Shown here piece after piece: positions 5,805-7,925 of a DNA stretch of 7,925 nt. The stretch lies in the NCBI GenBank assembly GCA_964546835.1, contig CAZJKW010000101.1:1-7925 (forward strand), read 5' to 3'. A program made the position numbers and the translations under genes. The notes under the pieces were generated by a model that saw only the letters and a list, made by a program, of their open reading frames with translations, was not told where the DNA came from and ran no database searches. Source of the DNA: JAHCHL01 sp964546835 (GTDB lineage Bacteria; Armatimonadota; Fimbriimonadia; Fimbriimonadales; ATM1). Positions within the stretch are counted from its first letter, which is position 1; each line of letters opens with the position of its first letter.

Positions 5805-6954
5805 GAAAAACTCTCCTGCTCGGCATCAACTGCTTTGCCGTTTTGATGGAATCTATGCTTGCTTTGACAAATCCGTTTTGGTGCAACTCTTCCAATGACG
5901 GCTCGCCCAAAGCGGCCTGAGCGAAACGATTGACATTCATTTTGATTTCAGTCGTTTCAGTTTTTGAAACAACAGTTTTTTCACCAAATGAAACGTCGAA
6001 TGCGCCGCAGTTTTCGGGAATATCGGGGTCTGTAATTTCAATTGAAAACTTCCCTTCCTTTTCTGATTCCATGGTTTCGAGAAGTTTTGAAACGTTCAAA
6101 ACTCGATACATGGCAGGCAAAAGGTTCTGGATATTTGTATCAGAATCCGCATACGCTTGCAAAAACGGTGAGTCTCCCGGTTCGTACCATTTCATTAATT
6201 TTCGGTTTATTCCAATGCCAGAGAGAACGCTGATAACTTCATTATACGATTCAGGCGAAGTCCAACAAATTTCCGCTTTTTGATCTTCAAAAATCTTTGC
6301 AATTTGGTTCATACATACGAATCCTTCAATTGGATCACCGACGGCATAGACGAACGCGCGGTCATGTTCAATTCCCAGCGTTCGTTCCCATCTTGTGTAT
6401 GTTCTGATATTCATTCCGTTGTATCTCATTGCAAATTTGTTATAACTTTGCACGAGCGATTTCCATTCTTTTGGTTTTACAAGCCGCACCGGCATTTTTG
6501 GTTCAATGCGCGGCATTCTATGGTTTGGACATTCGATACGGATTAGACTTCCACAGCATTCAAAACCAAATTTACGATAATAACTTTCGCGAAATGCGTA
6601 TAAACATGAAAACAGTTTGCCTTCATTTCTTAACCGATTAAGTGACCAGCGTACCAGTTGTCCTCCGACGCCAAGGTGCCGCGCTTCCGGCGAGACGGCG
6701 ACCGAAGCAAGCCCGCCGGCCGGGATGGTTTTTCCATGAAAGGTGAGTTCCATTTCCCAAACTTTGAAAACGCAAACAATTTTTCCTGCAGATTCGCCAA
6801 CGTAAACTTTTGCATCGTCGTCTATGGATTCGTTTTCTGCAATCTGTTTTCCCTCTCTAAATGCTTGCGCCCAGAGGTCACTGTTTGCTTGTCGGTCTTG
6901 GTTTTGATGTTCTCTGAACTGAACGGTTTGCACGTCGTTTGTTTTTACCTGCAA
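5788..6954 (-). CDS. Eis-like GNAT N-acetyltransferase with SCP2-type C-terminal domain
   Basis: The protein is about 388 residues, close to the Eis family's usual length of roughly 390-410. The N-terminal GNAT domain carries the acetyl-CoA loop in SVAVSPEARHLGVGGQL (84-100) and YYRKFGFE (125-132), where Y126 matches the proposed general-acid tyrosine of Eis. A second GNAT-like domain follows (about 155-285), then an SCP2-like domain beginning near YRVLNVSKLLE (283-293). The chain ends in Phe, and in Mycobacterium Eis the C-terminal carboxylate of a Phe serves as catalytic base. Family members acetylate amines, including aminoglycosides and protein lysines; the substrate here is unknown. The start is uncertain: a TTG at 6954 gives the full frame without a clear ribosome site, and a GTG at 6933 is an alternative. 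The first gene of a two-gene unit with the amidase. Confidence 0.88.
   Translation of the reverse strand: MQVKTNDVQTVQFREHQNQDRQANSDLWAQAFREGKQIAENESIDDDAKVYVGESAGKIVCVFKVWEMELTFHGKTIPAGGLASVAVSPEARHLGVGGQLVRWSLNRLRNEGKLFSCLYAFRESYYRKFGFECCGSLIRIECPNHRMPRIEPKMPVRLVKPKEWKSLVQSYNKFAMRYNGMNIRTYTRWERTLGIEHDRAFVYAVGDPIEGFVCMNQIAKIFEDQKAEICWTSPESYNEVISVLSGIGINRKLMKWYEPGDSPFLQAYADSDTNIQNLLPAMYRVLNVSKLLETMESEKEGKFSIEITDPDIPENCGAFDVSFGEKTVVSKTETTEIKMNVNRFAQAALGEPSLEELHQNGFVKASIDSIKTAKQLMPSRRVFLADFF
5811..5817 (-). promoter_or_regulatory. Strong Shine-Dalgarno for the amidase TTG start
   Basis: On the minus strand AGGAGAG is followed by a 6-nt spacer and TTG at 5804-5802. It lies inside the last codons of the upstream acetyltransferase gene (the Ser-Arg-Arg region before the C-terminal VFLADFF), and it decides the start of the amidase, which has no ATG near the signal-peptide N-terminus. 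Confidence 0.8.
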
Positions 6955-6968
6955 GCCATACTGTTCAT

Positions 6969-7925
6969 GTGTTTCAGAACAGGATTCCCTTGATTCAGTC
7001 GCCGACTCCGGTGCACCGTTTGGCGCGTATTTCTGGAGAATTGGGTATTGACCTTTGGATCAAGCGTGACGATTTGACCGGATTTGTCGGGGGCGGAAAC
7101 AAGGGCCGGAAACTTGAGTATTTGTTGGCGGACATATTGAAGTCGGGGGCAGATACCGTTGTTACAAATGGTGCTTATCAAAGCAATTTTGTTCGGCAGT
7201 TAGCGGCAGTTTGTTCGATTTATTCATTGGAGCTGCACGCACTAACTATGCATTGGCCATATCCGGATGAAGCGCGGAAAATGAGACCGAAAAATTGGGA
7301 ACCCAGAAGCGAGCCCAGTGGAAACATGAAGTTAAATGAGATATTGGGTGCATCCGTTATTTTGTTAGAGGACGGGACTTTTGACGAGTTGGAATTGGCT
7401 GCGAAAAATAAAGTCGAGGAATTGCAACAAAAAGGGAGAAAAGTTTATGAGATTCCGGGAGGCGGAAGTTCGGCTGTTGGAGCGTTAGGATTTGTTAACG
7501 CGATTCATGAGATTTGTGAACAGACCGAACCTTTTGAGAACATCGTTTTTGCATCGGGAAGCGGAGGAACGCAAACCGGATTGGCGTTTGGAGTTCGTCG
7601 AGCTCGATTGAATACGCGAGTGTTGGGCATTTGCACGGATGATGAGCCCGAAATGGTGGACTATTTTGCAGAGATTGCAAATGACCTTTCGTTAATCACC
7701 CAAACCGACTTAAAAATGGAACCGGAAGACTTTGAATTGAACGTTGAATTTTGCGGAGCGGGATATCAAGTACCGACCGAGAAATCAGAAAATGCAATCC
7801 GATTTTTAGCGCAAAAAGAGGGAATCTTTTTGGACCCGACTTATACAGCAAAAGCATTTGCCGGATTGCTGGAAATGACAAAAAGGGGCGACCTATCGGG
7901 TCGCACCCTTTTTTGGCATACGGGT
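6969..7925 (+). CDS. D-cysteine desulfhydrase / ACC deaminase-family PLP enzyme, 3' end outside the window
   Basis: This fold-type II PLP enzyme belongs to the family that includes DcyD (D-cysteine to pyruvate, sulfide and ammonia) and ACC deaminase. The frame is open for 319 codons and runs off the window at HTG, part of the conserved HTGG near the family C-terminus, so only some 15-20 residues are probably missing. Visible features are K45 in GGGNKGRKLE (Schiff-base lysine), S72 and N73 in NGAYQSNFVRQ, the PLP-phosphate loop SGSGGTQTG (196-204), and Y292 in LDPTYTAKAF. The usual His (DcyD) or Gln (ACC deaminase) after QSN is Phe here. I start at GTG 6969, giving the usual lead-in before SPTPVHRL; TTG 6990, preceded by AGGA at 5 nt, is an alternative. 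The exact substrate cannot be set from sequence. Confidence 0.88.
   Translation, partial: MFQNRIPLIQSPTPVHRLARISGELGIDLWIKRDDLTGFVGGGNKGRKLEYLLADILKSGADTVVTNGAYQSNFVRQLAAVCSIYSLELHALTMHWPYPDEARKMRPKNWEPRSEPSGNMKLNEILGASVILLEDGTFDELELAAKNKVEELQQKGRKVYEIPGGGSSAVGALGFVNAIHEICEQTEPFENIVFASGSGGTQTGLAFGVRRARLNTRVLGICTDDEPEMVDYFAEIANDLSLITQTDLKMEPEDFELNVEFCGAGYQVPTEKSENAIRFLAQKEGIFLDPTYTAKAFAGLLEMTKRGDLSGRTLFWHTG
7880..7914 (+). terminator. Terminator-like hairpin inside the D-cysteine desulfhydrase-type gene
   Basis: GCGACC (7888-7893) pairs with GGTCGC (7899-7904) around the loop TATCG. After a single bulged A at 7905, GGG (7885-7887) pairs with CCC (7906-7908), and AAAAA (7880-7884) pairs with the T run 7909-7914. 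This is the form of a bidirectional intrinsic terminator, yet it lies in frame within codons 304-316, before the conserved HTG. Whether it terminates transcription is unknown; translation through it would normally prevent folding. Confidence 0.5.

Noticed and set aside
5470..5898. Plus-strand open frame of 142 codons opposite the amidase.
   Set aside because: It is a shadow of the amidase and acetyltransferase genes, whose motifs, signal peptide and Shine-Dalgarno are on the minus strand.

Overview
The window is a compact bacterial chromosomal segment of moderate GC (near 45% by eye). It holds nine protein-coding genes, two of them cut by the window edges, and one tRNA gene. Almost all genes are housekeeping or central-metabolism genes. 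I see no transposase, integrase, phage gene, CRISPR array or toxin-antitoxin pair. The taxon cannot be fixed from this sequence. Tandem redoxin-fold proteins ending in an RTPEVFLLD-type motif are common in Planctomycetes, Armatimonadetes and Acidobacteria, so an environmental lineage of that kind is possible, but this is only a hint. Non-ATG starts (TTG, GTG) are likely for three genes.

Layout. Positions 1-3103 are all on the minus strand, transcribed right to left: a cysteine-less tandem redoxin-like protein (3103-2168), a cystathionine gamma-synthase/lyase-type PLP enzyme (2136-982), and homoserine dehydrogenase (978 to beyond position 1). The last two are 3 nt apart. They probably supply homoserine and then cystathionine for methionine synthesis. 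Positions 3127-4913 are on the plus strand: moaC, a MogA/MoaB-type gene and a TatD-family nuclease gene. These overlap by 4 and 11 nt, and tRNA-Lys(CTT) follows after 22 nt, closed by a short intrinsic terminator. moaC and the Mog-type protein both act in molybdenum-cofactor synthesis.

Positions 4914-5120 are the only sizeable non-genic gap; they hold the terminator and an unexplained aromatic-rich minus-strand reading frame. Positions 5121-6954 are on the minus strand: an Eis-like GNAT acetyltransferase followed by an exported zinc amidase (Amidase_3) that overlaps its 3' end by 17 nt and has its own strong Shine-Dalgarno. Positions 6969-7925 are on the plus strand: a D-cysteine desulfhydrase/ACC deaminase-family PLP enzyme cut by the window end.

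Two divergent gene pairs have almost no intergenic DNA (23 and 14 nt), so their promoters must lie inside coding sequence. The items most worth a second look are a long terminator-like hairpin inside the reading frame of the last gene, the redoxin-like protein whose catalytic cysteines are replaced at every expected site, and the tRNA downstream of tatD. I did not find a convincing undescribed multi-gene system.
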